Positions 49,401 to 53,988 of a stretch of DNA of 64,000 nucleotides are shown here, piece after piece (position 1 is the stretch's first letter; each line of letters opens with the position of its first letter). Source of the stretch: Tetracentron sinense (lineage: Eukaryota; Streptophyta; Magnoliopsida; Trochodendrales; Trochodendraceae); the NCBI GenBank assembly GCA_015143295.1, contig CM026554.1, positions 28,657,531 through 28,721,530 on the forward strand, read 5' to 3'. Both the position numbers and the translations under genes were made by a program. The notes beneath the pieces were generated by a model that searched no databases, had not been told where the DNA came from, and saw nothing but the letters and a program-made list of their open reading frames with translations.

Positions 49401-52400
49401 CTTGGTTCCCTCTTCTATTGCTGCGTATTTTCTTTTTTCCTTTGGGTTTTAACAGATCTTAGGCCCAGCCTAAGGTTACCTACATAATATTCCCAACTTT
49501 GTTCACCATACAAAAATCTTTTCATTGATTCCTTTTTTTTTGGGTCCGGTTAGAGGTGACAACGCTCCTCTAGGACCCTCGTGTTGCCCTTTTCCCTTAC
49601 CCTTTCTTTAATGGCAAGCACTGGTAAGGGAATTTTCATGAAGTCTTCCTTATACCTAACTTTATGAACAGTTTTATGGGTTTGATCGATTTTCTTAACT
49701 CTCTCTCTCTCTCTCTCTTTCATTGGTAGCTTCTTATATGACACGAGAAAGATTCTTAATTGATCATTTCTAAACGCTCAAAGCGTACACACTGCTTTCT
49801 TGTAACTTCTTGGTATTCAATTTCATAAGGATACCCTCATCTATGGATAATCTATGTATGGATTAGAAGCATTACAATGAGGTTAGATTCTTTCTCTTGA
49901 AGATGTTCTCGTCATTTTTTATTGTTTTTGTGGTTCGATTACCTCCATATTTGAGTCAAAAAAAAATTTCTTACTCCTCTCTCGATATTTCTTTTGGGTG
50001 CATCTTAAAAATCTAGATAGGGAAACTCATTACAGTTTATCCTAGACTATTGAAGGGCATAATGTTTAGCTTGAAAATTTGTCCATGAGCTGTTTGACCA
50101 TACCTTTTCCATTTTCATTCATAATTTGAGGATTTATCTAAGTTTCAAATGGGAACATCTTATAAATGTATTTTGGACTTGAAAATAAAATACATTCAAA
50201 TTTTCGTTGCTTCTTTTAAGTCTTTGGTGACTTGTTAGACAAGCCCAAGTTTTCTAACATCTGATTTTAAGCTGAATCTACATAGATACCTTATGAGGGA
50301 GTAGCAATGACTTAGGTTACCATCTTTATTAGACAGATGAATTGGGATGCCTAAGGCTGTTACGAGCCTTTAAAGTTCAGGTGTCAATTTCATTGATTTT
50401 AATGGGTTTACCAAGGACCAATCACATCAAAAATCTATCATTGAAGGAGACTCAAATTTTCCTTATTTTTCACTTGTTTGTTTGACCAATGAAGACTCTT
50501 TTGTTTTGACCAATTTATGATGTCTTCTTGAAACAGGGTTGCTATGCTATGGGTTCCAACCTTATAGGATTGCTATGCTATGGGTTCAACACATCTAGTC
50601 ATCTAATTAATTGCCTTTAGTACCTTATGATCAGAACTAAAGTCCTTACCTTTTGTTGCCATGCCACATAATAATGACATTATTTAAAAAGTAATGTTAT
50701 TACATACCATCTTCAGTTTTAGACTTTTAGTTATACATGGTTATACACTGCTAGCCATTTTGTTCCAAAACACCCCAAATTGCACTACCCCGTTGGAATA
50801 CTTCATCAACAATTATGCACTTCTTTTGATGTTTGGTGCATATATTAGAACATTTGCGGAGATACTTAACAATTGTTGATTACTTAACTAGCCGTTCTAG
50901 GTATATTTGTTTTCCTTTTTTGAATCTTCTTGGTGTCAAATTTATAGAGTTGACACTTGAGAGATGGTAGAGATGTTTTTCTTCTGAAGAAAGAAGATAC
51001 GGAGTTGGAGCAAAAAAGAGAAGATTTTTTGGCATAGGAATAAAGGAACTTTGAGTAGATTACTTCAGGAGAGATGCATTGAAACATCTGATATCAAGCA
51101 CCTATTGTTCATTTTGGAGCACGGCAGAGTTCGGCATGGTACATCCACACTTAGAAATATGTTTAGAGTAGGAAACAAAAGGGATATTTTCTTAAATAAA
51201 ACAAATCTGCGATAAATTAAATGAGATCTCCACTATCTTCTGATATCTTATTGAAGTTTTGAATGTTTATTTCTTTCACTTCAAATTATGTTATTGGTGA
51301 TACAGAAGATCAAATTTGTAAAATTCATGCACAAAGTTTGTCTTATGTGAAGACATTATCAATTGTTTATCCAGGAAATAAACTATTCCATAAGATGTCA
51401 CTGTGCATTCTCTTTTTAACCCGAAAACGCAATTTGTTTCAGGTGGATGGATATCCTGTGTATAGCATGGCAACTCCAACAATTGCTGGTGCTAACAAAA
51501 TGTTGGCATATATAGGGGCTCTGACTATTACAGGAGGAAATATTTCTCCAAAAGTGATATTAACTGATCTAAGAGAAGAAGCAGTCGTTTACATAAATGG
51601 CACGCCATTCGTACTCAGGGAACTAAATCAACCTGTGGATACACTCAAACATGTGGGAATTACTGGTCCAGTGGTCGGTCATCATTGCAACATGCCTTTT
51701 GTTACAAGAACGTTATAATAAGCTAAATAACCTTCTTTTTATCCTCTCTTTTGGCCGTTATACAGGTGGAACACTTGGAGGCACGGTTGAAAGAAGATAT
51801 ATTAGCTGAAGTCACAGAGTCTGGTGGTCGTATGCTTTTACATCGTGAAGAATATAATCCAGCATTGAATCAGTCCAGCATCATTGGGTACTGGGAGAAC
51901 ATTTTAGTAGATGATGTGAAGACGCCTGCAGAAGTATACACTGCTCTGAAGCATGAGGGTTATAATATTGAATACAGAAGGATACCGTTAACTAGAGAAA
52001 GAGAAGCCTTAGCTTCTGATGTTGATGCAATCCAATACTGTAAAGATGAGTACGCATCAAATGCTTGGATTGTATTTTACTGGTTATGTGCCTCTTAAAG
52101 TCTCGGCTCGATCATTATACTTCTAAAGAAGTATGTGTTGCAGCTGGCTGCATCATAGCAGCATGCCACCTTATACCATGCATGTTCCTACCAACTCAGA
52201 AGTGCAAATTGTCAGTCTGTGGGCCATCTCTTGGATAGGCCATTACTGAAATCAATATGAATAGAATAATTCTAATATCCCAATTTATGAAATTTCTTCC
52301 TGGCTACTAACTTTTGTTATCCATCCAAGTTTTTATCCTTACACCTTTGGTAGTTAAGATGTCTGATTGTTGTGAATTTTCTACTATTACCTATCCAAGA

Positions 52401-52841
52401 GGTGACACACAAATTGAAAAGACCCTCTTATTAAGCTGGTGGGCCATGTATTCTGCATTGTTTATGATGTTGTCGGCTGCATAATATATTTTCACATAAT
52501 CATTCTTTCATTTAGAAGTGATGTTGTAAAACTAAACAACTTTTTATCTCCAGTTCTGCAGGGTGCTATCTTTTTATATCACATACAGGGTTTGGAGGGG
52601 TTGCTTATGCAATGGCTATTACTTGTCTAAGACTTAATGCAGAGGGGCAGTTTGCATCAGAGAGTTCAGCATCATTGGTTGGCACACCGTGTCTATCTTC
52701 ATCACCTAAAGATAACTTACCCTCTTGGGCTTGTGATGAAGAAGCACGTAAACTTGTTGATTATCGGGACATACTAAGCCTAACCAGAGTTCTCATATAT
52801 GGTCCCAAGAGCAAAGCTGAGGCTGACAGTATTATAGAAAG
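1..52841 (+). CDS. Paladin-like (PALD1 family) phosphatase-domain protein, partial, 16 exons
   Basis: I join 1-113, 300-371, 1539-1609, 1737-1836, 1925-2023, 28249-28375, 29677-29810, 29892-29951, 30121-30356, 37415-37844, 38331-38654, 38776-39378, 39519-39692, 51443-51673, 51766-52049 and 52554-52841. Every junction is GT..AG, the frame stays open, and about 1,114 codons result. The product has repeated modules: an [21 protein letters not shown] segment, an arm like RLKEDIL, a TPLEVYEEL segment, and a cysteine-phosphatase loop C-x5-R. Two loops read [11 protein letters not shown]; the third has lost Cys and Arg. This order matches plant proteins annotated as paladin. Animal paladin is a phosphatase-like protein linked to phosphoinositides; the plant substrate is not known to me. 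The start (about 60 residues) and the C-terminal exon(s) are outside the window. Introns of 26.2, 7.1 and 11.8 kb are swollen by transposons, yet no exon is broken, so I infer an active gene. Confidence 0.9.
300..371 (+). CDS. Paladin-like gene, exon ([16 protein letters not shown])
   Basis: The acceptor is CAAACAG (ends 299) and the donor is GTATGT (from 372). Twenty-four codons complete the [16 protein letters not shown] block that each module carries. The phase is 0 at both ends. Confidence 0.88.
372..1538 (+). other. Intron of paladin-like gene, about 1.2 kb
   Basis: AT-rich intron between two well-defined exons. I see no transposon ends, no coding similarity and no RNA gene in it. Short ORFs here have no recognisable content. 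Confidence 0.75.
1539..1609 (+). CDS. Paladin-like gene, exon ([12 protein letters not shown])
   Basis: Begins [19 protein letters not shown] after the acceptor AAATTAG and ends inside an Arg codon (AG) before GTATTT. It matches [19 protein letters not shown] of the exon at 38331, so this arm is repeated within the protein. Confidence 0.88.
1737..1836 (+). CDS. Paladin-like gene, exon ([14 protein letters not shown])
   Basis: Opens after TTAGCAG, completes the split Arg codon, and encodes [15 protein letters not shown] followed by a [14 protein letters not shown] stretch. The donor is GTATAC. The parallel segment in module 2 is [15 protein letters not shown] plus AWEHV. Confidence 0.87.
1925..2023 (+). 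CDS. Paladin-like gene, exon before the 26 kb intron
   Basis: Encodes [20 protein letters not shown] and ends DFDIL before a GTGAGT donor at 2024. The next family block, [12 protein letters not shown], is found only at 28249, which defines the giant intron. The phase is 0 on both sides. Confidence 0.88.
2024..4288. other. Intronic DNA without recognisable features
   Basis: About 2.3 kb of AT-rich sequence between the donor and the first LTR. It has a short poly-T run near 3472-3482. The short ORFs here show no recognisable domain, and I see nothing else I can support. Confidence 0.6.
4289..4520 (+). repeat. Probable 5' LTR of decayed Ty1-copia element
   Basis: Starts TGTTGTGATGGGCC and ends TTTCTACTT just before TGTATTAGAGTA (4521-4532), a decayed form of the initiator-Met primer site TGGTATCAGAGC. 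The layout matches the intact short LTR at 42088-42286, which ends TTTTCTACT before a perfect primer site. About 230 bp; I saw no partner 3' LTR. Confidence 0.6.
4521..7232 (+). mobile_element. Decayed Ty1-copia retrotransposon body (gag to integrase)
   Basis: After the primer site and a leader, a gag-like start at 5221 reads [11 protein letters not shown] and continues to [14 protein letters not shown], closely matching [14 protein letters not shown] in the copia gag at 42458. Downstream come VMSWLLHSM, a gag middle around 5460-5870, and an integrase-like run at 6930-7220 ([21 protein letters not shown], a QHNGVAK remnant). Stops and frameshifts interrupt every part. The element is cut off at about 7230, where CCTAGGCG-type hAT sequence begins, so reverse transcriptase, RNase H and the 3' LTR are missing. 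A leftover of the same family as the younger copia, clearly older. Confidence 0.75.
5221..5871 (+). pseudogene. Copia gag pseudogene
   Basis: The reading frame is interrupted by a stop straight after RNYLEW and shifts repeatedly. Recognisable parts are the N-terminal [10 protein letters not shown] block, VMSWLLHS, and a [17 protein letters not shown] run near 5640-5680. A relative of the gag at 42458. No function is expected. Confidence 0.6.
7321..7373. repeat. (TA)n microsatellite inside hAT left end
   Basis: Almost pure alternating TA over about 45 bp, followed by AT-rich sequence. It sits just inside the CCTAGGCG-like terminal block. Confidence 0.85.
7486..7796 (-). pseudogene. hAT transposase C-terminal exon, 3' part
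   Basis: The minus-strand reading starts [19 protein letters not shown] and continues DQVAEAS, then is rich in Ser and acidic residues, with a stop in the middle of the tail. It is the continuation of the exon at 10649-10774. Confidence 0.7.
8810..9125. repeat. Tandem array inside solo LTR (about 55-60 bp unit, about 6 copies)
   Basis: The unit contains TAGTGCCCGGACTATGGTGG followed by AACGGAACACACTAG and a short variable spacer. Half-sites CTAGTG and CACTAG make each unit nearly palindromic at its ends. Copies begin near 8812, 8877, 8930, 8982, 9034 and 9082. Confidence 0.8.
10110..10150. repeat. CT-rich microsatellite in LTR
   Basis: A (CT)n run just after a GACGTCGCCAATGCATCGG block. The same arrangement (GACGCCGCCAAAGCGTCGG, then a CT-rich tract) occurs in the solo LTR at 31525-34299, which supports common descent of these LTRs. 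Confidence 0.7.
10649..10774 (-). pseudogene. hAT transposase exon, 5' part split by a solo LTR
   Basis: On the minus strand it follows an AAAAAAG acceptor and reads [19 protein letters not shown], ending RDIDEC at the LTR edge. If the LTR and one copy of its 5 bp duplication are ignored, the same frame continues into 7796. This is the C-terminal hAT dimerisation region. Confidence 0.72.
10883..11001 (-). pseudogene. hAT transposase internal exon
   Basis: On the minus strand an acceptor (TTATAG) precedes a [19 protein letters not shown] reading and a GTGAGT donor follows (10877-10882). There is an in-frame stop near the middle. WWxxYG followed by A..IL is the typical start of the hAT C-terminal region, so the transposase was a spliced gene. 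Confidence 0.7.
11134..12049 (-). mobile_element. 5'-truncated LINE 3' end (zf-RVT/RNase H part)
   Basis: On the minus strand it starts near 12049 ([17 protein letters not shown]), includes [20 protein letters not shown], which is typical of the C-terminal region of plant L1 ORF2, then an RNase H-like stretch around 11200-11400 ([17 protein letters not shown]), and ends in a poly-A of ten (poly-T at 11134-11143 on +). It sits between two hAT exons. I did not find a clear target-site duplication. Confidence 0.75.
12070..13790 (-). pseudogene. hAT transposase, N-terminal and central exons (BED finger, DUF659), broken
   Basis: Read on the minus strand: a BED-type zinc finger at 13650-13770 ([17 protein letters not shown] with a following HQLKIH), then [15 protein letters not shown], then the DUF659-like core ([35 protein letters not shown]), and [18 protein letters not shown] followed by [10 protein letters not shown] near 12150. 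At least two frameshifts separate the pieces at about 13120 and 12550-12560, and there is a stop shortly after the BED finger. The family cuts and pastes DNA in the nucleus. This copy is inactive. Confidence 0.8.
13811..14798. other. Intronic sequence with short direct and inverted repeats
   Basis: No gene. An inverted repeat CAGATTAATGATTCA / TGAATCATTAATCTG lies at 14328-14342 and 14388-14402. A short direct repeat, ATCCTAGATGCATAAGAG with an AAAAAA run, occurs near 14697 and 14759. It might hold the right end of the hAT element, but I could not identify it. Confidence 0.5.
14799..15733. mobile_element. Foldback hAT-type element rich in CGATAC motifs
   Basis: The terminal inverted repeats are CATGGTTTAAAATATCGATA at the left and CGATATTTTGAACCAT at the right. 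Both subterminal regions are crowded with CGATAC/GTATCG and GGCCGATAC or CCGATACGG. The flanks are A-runs (AAAAAAAG / AAAAAAAA), compatible with an 8 bp duplication but weak. The middle (15118-15258) contains a short coding-like stretch. About 0.94 kb, no transposase. Confidence 0.72.
15118..15258 (+). pseudogene. Tyr/Gln-rich coding remnant inside foldback element
   Basis: The + strand reads [20 protein letters not shown] followed by [20 protein letters not shown] and a stop. I do not recognise the parent gene. Low-complexity Tyr/Gly/Gln tails occur at the ends of some plant hAT transposases, so it could be a leftover last exon of the autonomous element; a captured host exon is the alternative. 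A partly similar stretch sits in the related element at 54800-55050. Confidence 0.4.
15734..16052. other. Purine-rich spacer with (GA)n microsatellite
   Basis: Holds a GA run at about 15864-15893 and otherwise no feature. Long reading frames here are translations of the GA/CT run. Confidence 0.6.
17705..17752. repeat. (TA)n microsatellite
   Basis: About 46 bp of TA. It is the target of the following MITE and corresponds to the TA run at 19413-19442 in the inverted arm. Confidence 0.9.
17753..18213. mobile_element. hAT-type foldback MITE rich in CTCGACTCG
   Basis: The inverted ends are CATGGTTCAAAAACTCGAAA and CGAGTTTTCGAACTATG, with subterminal clusters of ACTCGACTCG and ACTCGGxxAGTTACTCG. 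It is flanked by a perfect 8 bp duplication, ATATATAC (17745-17752 and 18214-18221). It is absent from the matching place in the other arm of the inverted repeat (around 19413), so the insertion is younger than the LTR duplication. Confidence 0.85.
18231..18700 (+). repeat. Tandem array of CTGACA/CAGG units in LTR
   Basis: Imperfect units of roughly 20-35 bp built on CATCTGACAxxCAGGAAAC and CTGACATCAAATCCTGTCAG. It is the reverse complement of the array at 23745-24470. The downstream GGGATGTACCTGCCCCTG and CCATTGACT blocks also match in inverted form. Confidence 0.75.
19228..19470. repeat. Tandem repeat, about 64 bp unit, about 4 copies
   Basis: The unit contains CCATGGTTCATTTxxAA, CATTCAAGTGTGGATCCATA and a TA-rich end followed by ACTCAAGAAxA. 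The last copy carries the TA microsatellite at 19413-19442. Confidence 0.7.
19401..21110 (-). repeat. LTR part B (right arm of inverted repeat 1)
   Basis: Ends AAAATTCTAGGTCGTGACA at 21110, immediately before the polypurine tract of the minus-strand internal region. On the minus strand this is therefore the 5' edge of a 3' LTR. Reverse complement of 16053-18231. Confidence 0.8.
21111..21123 (-). other. Polypurine tract of LTR element
   Basis: The minus strand reads AAAGAGGGAAGAA directly abutting the LTR edge TGTCACGACC, which is the expected plus-strand priming site. Confidence 0.75.
21477..22457 (-). pseudogene. Gag of gypsy-like LTR element, broken
   Basis: A capsid-like region ([10 protein letters not shown], an [11 protein letters not shown] stretch, then [20 protein letters not shown] and [15 protein letters not shown]) is followed by one CCHC zinc knuckle, [15 protein letters not shown], near 21590. 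This is the Retrotrans_gag plus zf-CCHC layout of plant Ty3-gypsy elements. It would coat element RNA in cytoplasmic particles. An in-frame stop near 22240 (after AENWI), a frameshift near 22105-22115 and a disrupted start region make it nonfunctional. No protease or polymerase follows; only about 350 bp separates it from the polypurine tract. Confidence 0.82.
22789..22800 (-). other. tRNA-iMet primer binding site
   Basis: The minus strand reads TGGTATCAGAGC two bases after the LTR edge at 22803. It fixes the element orientation and the LTR boundary. Confidence 0.9.
22803..23590 (-). repeat. LTR part C (left arm of inverted repeat 2)
   Basis: Begins TGTGACGACCCGAACCCGTG next to the primer site and runs to a CTCGTACCATATCTCGAG block. 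It is the reverse complement of 24598-25387. It contains a short internal repeat, CCAAGGTTCACAACCATATA, with a TACCTTGCCCTATxCC block (23400-23560). Confidence 0.82.
23745..24470 (-). repeat. Tandem array GTCAGAGGTGTTGTGCCTGA in LTR
   Basis: Four close copies of about 32 bp (TGACAGGATTTGATGTCAGA joined to GGTGTTGTGCC) at 23750-23880, then looser copies with GTTTCCTG and TATCAGATG up to 24470. A longer unit, from GTGTTTCCTG through CTTGTCAGATGAGC to GATCAGATGTGTATCCTG, is itself duplicated at 23938-24080 and 24177-24310. Confidence 0.75.
24598..25387 (+). repeat. LTR part D (right arm of inverted repeat 2)
   Basis: Runs from ATGGTACGAGATTGAGAACC to GGGTTCGGGTCGTCACA. It is the reverse complement of 22803-23590, with arms of about 0.79 kb. 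Confidence 0.82.
25388..26746. other. Intronic DNA with a half copy of the GATATC-rich element
   Basis: 25570-26010 is similar to the right half of the element at 54188-55657: CTCCACATGACTCTGATTGT, a GATTGATTGAGAGATGAAT run, CATTACATCTC, AACATTTCTTAAAG, GCGATATAT motifs and the end GATATCGGCATTCAGAACCTT. The left half is missing. The rest (26010-26746) is AT-rich with nothing I recognise. Confidence 0.65.
26747..27117. mobile_element. hAT-type MITE rich in GTAACGG
   Basis: The ends are CAAGGTTCAAAAAAACGG and CGTTTTTTAAAACCATG, flanked by a perfect 8 bp duplication, GATTTGAT (26739-26746 and 27118-27125). The subterminal regions are full of CCGTTACGTAACG-type palindromes. 371 bp, no coding capacity. 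It contains a G-rich run near 26969-26990. Confidence 0.87.
27118..28248. other. Intron 3' part with a 100 bp tandem duplication
   Basis: 27303-27402 and 27403-27506 are two copies of a unit starting CTCTAGGGTTGTGAGGTTAG and ending CTCTATTTAAACAATG or CTCTATATAAACAATGG. The second has a TATA-like box and could come from an LTR promoter, but I could not define LTR ends. A short GTTGCCTATGCGTC repeat lies near 28045-28075. No gene. Confidence 0.55.
28249..28375 (+). CDS. Paladin-like gene, exon with first visible phosphatase loop
   Basis: Follows CTTTTCAG and encodes [32 protein letters not shown] and YLNRIGSSG, with the donor GTAGTG at 28376. The loop C-Q-M-G-R-G-R fits the C-x5-R catalytic signature of cysteine phosphatases; the Cys and Arg needed for catalysis are present. 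Confidence 0.92.
28376..29676 (+). other. Intron, 1.3 kb, with TA/CA microsatellite
   Basis: A (TA)n plus (CA)n microsatellite occupies about 28411-28465 just inside the donor. Reading frames there are simple Tyr/Ile or Thr/His runs. Nothing else is recognisable. Confidence 0.7.
29677..29810 (+). CDS. Paladin-like gene, exon ([19 protein letters not shown])
   Basis: Completes a Gly codon split at 28375 and encodes [16 protein letters not shown], then [20 protein letters not shown] and RVLE. The donor is GTATCA. It is the linker after the phosphatase loop. Confidence 0.9.
29892..29951 (+). CDS. Paladin-like gene, 60 bp exon
   Basis: Encodes [20 protein letters not shown] between the acceptor TTTCAG and the donor GTATGG. 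The [11 protein letters not shown] text parallels [11 protein letters not shown] in module 2. Confidence 0.9.
30121..30356 (+). CDS. Paladin-like gene, exon ([12 protein letters not shown])
   Basis: Encodes [20 protein letters not shown], an [17 protein letters not shown] hydrophobic stretch and [17 protein letters not shown]. It ends inside an Arg codon before GTGAAT. Module 2 carries the same [17 protein letters not shown] segment. Confidence 0.92.
32270..32890. repeat. Degenerate tandem array in solo LTR
   Basis: Repeats of CCGACATCTCCTGACTATCA and CACGGAGGAACCCCGGGCC-like text in irregular units of about 60-90 bp, plus a shorter CCAACTCxxAxTATAC run near 32280-32350. It occupies the same relative LTR position as the arrays at 8810 and 23745. 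Confidence 0.7.
33250..33515. repeat. Duplicated GACGCCGCCAA block and CT-rich tract in LTR
   Basis: GGACACCGCCAACGCGCTCGG (33273 on) and CAGACGCCGCCAAAGCGTCGG (33403 on) are diverged copies of one CG-rich block followed by AAxCCCxAAGG. A pyrimidine tract follows at 33450-33515. The block is shared with the LTR at 10060-10110. Confidence 0.65.
37415..37844 (+). CDS. Paladin-like gene, large exon starting module 2
   Basis: After CTCTGCAG it encodes [87 protein letters not shown] and [11 protein letters not shown], then a GTAAAT donor. It opens the second repeat module; the [16 protein letters not shown] start is the form the family also shows at its N-terminus. The open frame past 37844 is intron read-through. 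Confidence 0.93.
37845..38330 (+). other. Intron, 486 bp
   Basis: GTAAAT..TTTTTTCAG. Nothing recognisable inside. Confidence 0.8.
38331..38654 (+). CDS. Paladin-like gene, exon ending in the catalytic Cys
   Basis: Encodes [75 protein letters not shown] and DFVFNCQ, with donor GTACAG. The intron falls directly after the Cys-Gln of the second C-x5-R loop; the rest of the loop is in the next exon. Confidence 0.93.
38776..39378 (+). CDS. Paladin-like gene, largest exon (201 codons), completes loop 2
   Basis: Begins [19 protein letters not shown], then an acidic Ser/Glu-rich linker ([16 protein letters not shown]), [78 protein letters not shown] and [10 protein letters not shown]. The donor is GTAATT at 39379. 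The loop [11 protein letters not shown] is intact across the junction. Confidence 0.93.
39519..39692 (+). CDS. Paladin-like gene, exon starting module 3
   Basis: Encodes [39 protein letters not shown] and [14 protein letters not shown]; acceptor ACACCAG, donor [23 protein letters not shown] is the module 3 version of [17 protein letters not shown]; the CPGCQ cysteines have gone. Confidence 0.92.
42088..42286 (+). repeat. 5' LTR of younger copia
   Basis: TGTTGAGATATGATG to TTTTCTACT, 199 bp, followed at 42287-42298 by a perfect initiator-Met primer site TGGTATCAGAGC. It differs from the 3' LTR at a number of sites, including a 1 bp indel near the start. A TATAAATA box lies near 42172. Confidence 0.9.
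42287..42298 (+). other. tRNA-iMet primer binding site of younger copia
   Basis: TGGTATCAGAGC immediately downstream of the 5' LTR. Confidence 0.9.
42458..43345 (+). pseudogene. Copia gag, broken
   Basis: Starts [20 protein letters not shown] and includes [29 protein letters not shown] and [18 protein letters not shown] (UBN2/Retrotran_gag-like). A stop follows TTKEI at 42809. A knuckle near 43270-43320 reads [14 protein letters not shown]: the first Cys of the CX2CX4HX4C pattern is Arg, so zinc binding would fail. Its usual job is packaging element RNA. Confidence 0.8.
43590..44510 (+). pseudogene. Copia protease and integrase region, broken
   Basis: Protease motif [16 protein letters not shown] at 43590-43635 with the catalytic DSG present. 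GAG-pre-integrase at 44018-44150 ([33 protein letters not shown]). Integrase core [10 protein letters not shown] near 44190 and QQNGVAERK near 44470. Frames shift several times, for example around 44220, and there are stops. Confidence 0.8.
45295..46000 (+). pseudogene. Copia reverse transcriptase, broken, YVDD changed to YVNN
   Basis: RVT_2 blocks: [48 protein letters not shown], then [19 protein letters not shown] and [20 protein letters not shown]. The catalytic motif at 45819-45830 reads Y-V-N-N instead of Y-V-D-D, so both metal-binding aspartates are lost. A stop sits in the first block near 45402, and the TPLE-like middle is shifted. Confidence 0.85.
46085..46660 (+). pseudogene. Copia RNase H region
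   Basis: [29 protein letters not shown] and [20 protein letters not shown], with a stop after GGNLIT at 46390, then [16 protein letters not shown] and [19 protein letters not shown]. Typical C-terminal end of copia pol. Confidence 0.82.
46766..46774 (+). other. Polypurine tract of younger copia
   Basis: AAGGGGGAG immediately before the 3' LTR at 46775. Confidence 0.88.
46775..46963 (+). repeat. 3' LTR of younger copia
   Basis: TGTGAGATATGATC to TTTTATACT, 189 bp, followed by the duplication CTGGT. It aligns along its length with 42088-42286. Confidence 0.9.
48064..51442. other. Probable 3' LTR of older copia, then intron without recognised genes
   Basis: TGTTGGCTTTAATTATTTG follows a purine tract, as expected for an LTR start; I cannot place its end. 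From roughly 48600 onward the sequence is AT-rich. A near-repeat GGTTGCTATGCTATGGGTTC / GGATTGCTATGCTATGGGTT lies at 50537-50590. No coding region is supportable. Confidence 0.5.
51443..51673 (+). CDS. Paladin-like gene, exon (module 3 [17 protein letters not shown])
   Basis: Encodes [55 protein letters not shown] and [10 protein letters not shown]. The donor is GTCGGT, a GT with a weak consensus, chosen because the next exon restores [14 protein letters not shown]. Confidence 0.9.
51766..52049 (+). CDS. Paladin-like gene, exon ([13 protein letters not shown])
   Basis: Encodes [42 protein letters not shown]-like [19 protein letters not shown] and [20 protein letters not shown], ending QYCKD plus two bases before the donor GTACGC. 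Open reading continues a few codons into the intron and stops; that extension is not coding. Confidence 0.9.
52050..52553 (+). other. Intron, 504 bp, with two possible acceptors
   Basis: Ends CTCCAG at 52553, with another TGCAG at 52561. The first acceptor gives [18 protein letters not shown], in line with the family; the second changes frame. Confidence 0.75.
52554..52841 (+). CDS. Paladin-like gene, exon with degenerate third loop
   Basis: Encodes [71 protein letters not shown] and [16 protein letters not shown], with donor GTATGT at 52842. The place of the C-x5-R loop is taken by SHTGFGG: both catalytic residues are absent, so module 3 cannot be a cysteine phosphatase. The expected C-terminal segment (HLRDDI-like onward) is not found before 64000. 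Confidence 0.9.
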
Positions 52842-53985
52842 GTATGTTACTCTTCAGGACACAATGAATGGAAGAGAATAGATCTTATTTGTTAGACATG
52901 CAAAAGCTTGCCACTTCTCTTGTTGTTGGTACTCTTTGCACCAACCTACTGTTACAGTGTTTACAGGTTCATAAGTGAGTATGAGAATGCAACCATTGAT
53001 CTTTATCCTAAAATAAGTGAGTATGAGAATGCAACCATTGATCTTTATTCTGAAATGAAGTATCTACATATCTGTAGGGTTGCTCGCTCAAAGTTAGTCT
53101 TCCTGTTATAGATCTGATGAAATATGAAGATTCATTTACTGTCTCCTTATGCCCGAAGTCACACATCTGCTAAACAGTTAGCTCATGCTTGCTATAGTGT
53201 AGCATTTAATTTTTTTCATACATCATCTTCTATTCTTGGCCAACTAGGGAACCCTAGAGAAAGCACCACGAGGCACTTTTAGAGTTGTAGTTTAGGGTGG
53301 CTATCATCTTTGAATTTCTACTAACTTAAGGCTCCCATTAGGATTCCTTAAATGCAGAAATGCCCTTTTGGATAAAGAGGAAATTCTCTATTAAATACAA
53401 GAGAGAAAATAGGCGTTCAATGTATGTATTGTTCAAAGCAATGCTTTTTATTAGCTGTAGTAAAGAAAGAGACTTCATTGAAGCCAAAATATGAAGAAAT
53501 AAATCTGCCAATGTAAGTTATTGTATGCCCGACGGCGACATCCACAACACAAGAACTAGTCAAGTCTAAATATTTGCTATGCATTATCTTTTCTGGTGTT
53601 TGGTTTGGATTTCACTAAACCAGAAGTCCAAAATTCTCAGTAAGGAACTTGTTTTACAAAAGTAGGAACTTATTTTTGTACTTTCTGATACAAGGCACCT
53701 ATTTGTGCAACCGTGGCAAATAGGATTAGAACAAACATTGAAGATTTGAGATATATGCTCTGGATCTTCCTCCTGAAATCTTAAGGTTGGTGCAAATTTT
53801 CACAGGAAGAAGTGATTACAATCATGCATAGGCATGGTGAAGTGTAGATTCCTATGTTGCGTAGATTCGATCTTTATTACCTGGACAAATGGCAATGGGG
53901 CAAAGTGTGGGAATATCCTCAAATGTCTGTTGCGTAGACTTAAAATTTAAAGACTTCTAAACTTTATTTTGTAAATACTACCTAA
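52842..53985 (+). other. Start of next intron, with a 42 bp tandem duplication
   Basis: 52971-53012 and 53013-53054 are near-identical 42 bp copies (start ATAAGTGAGTATGAGAATGC). A multiple of three, they keep one frame open, but no family text matches and I treat them as intronic. The rest is AT-rich without recognisable features. Confidence 0.6.
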
Positions 53986-53988
53986 ATT

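Larger units (their letters stand above)
39693..51442 (+). other. 11.8 kb intron with nested copia elements
   Basis: Bounded by GTAATG and TTGTTTCAG. 39693 to about 40000 is plain intron. 48065-51442 holds the probable 3' LTR of the older copia and then AT-rich sequence with no recognised gene; a (CT)n run lies near 49700-49720. Confidence 0.85.

Noticed and set aside
52050..52098. C-terminus of the protein ending in an in-frame TAA after 52049
   Set aside because: The next exon at 52554 continues the family sequence; the stop is intronic.
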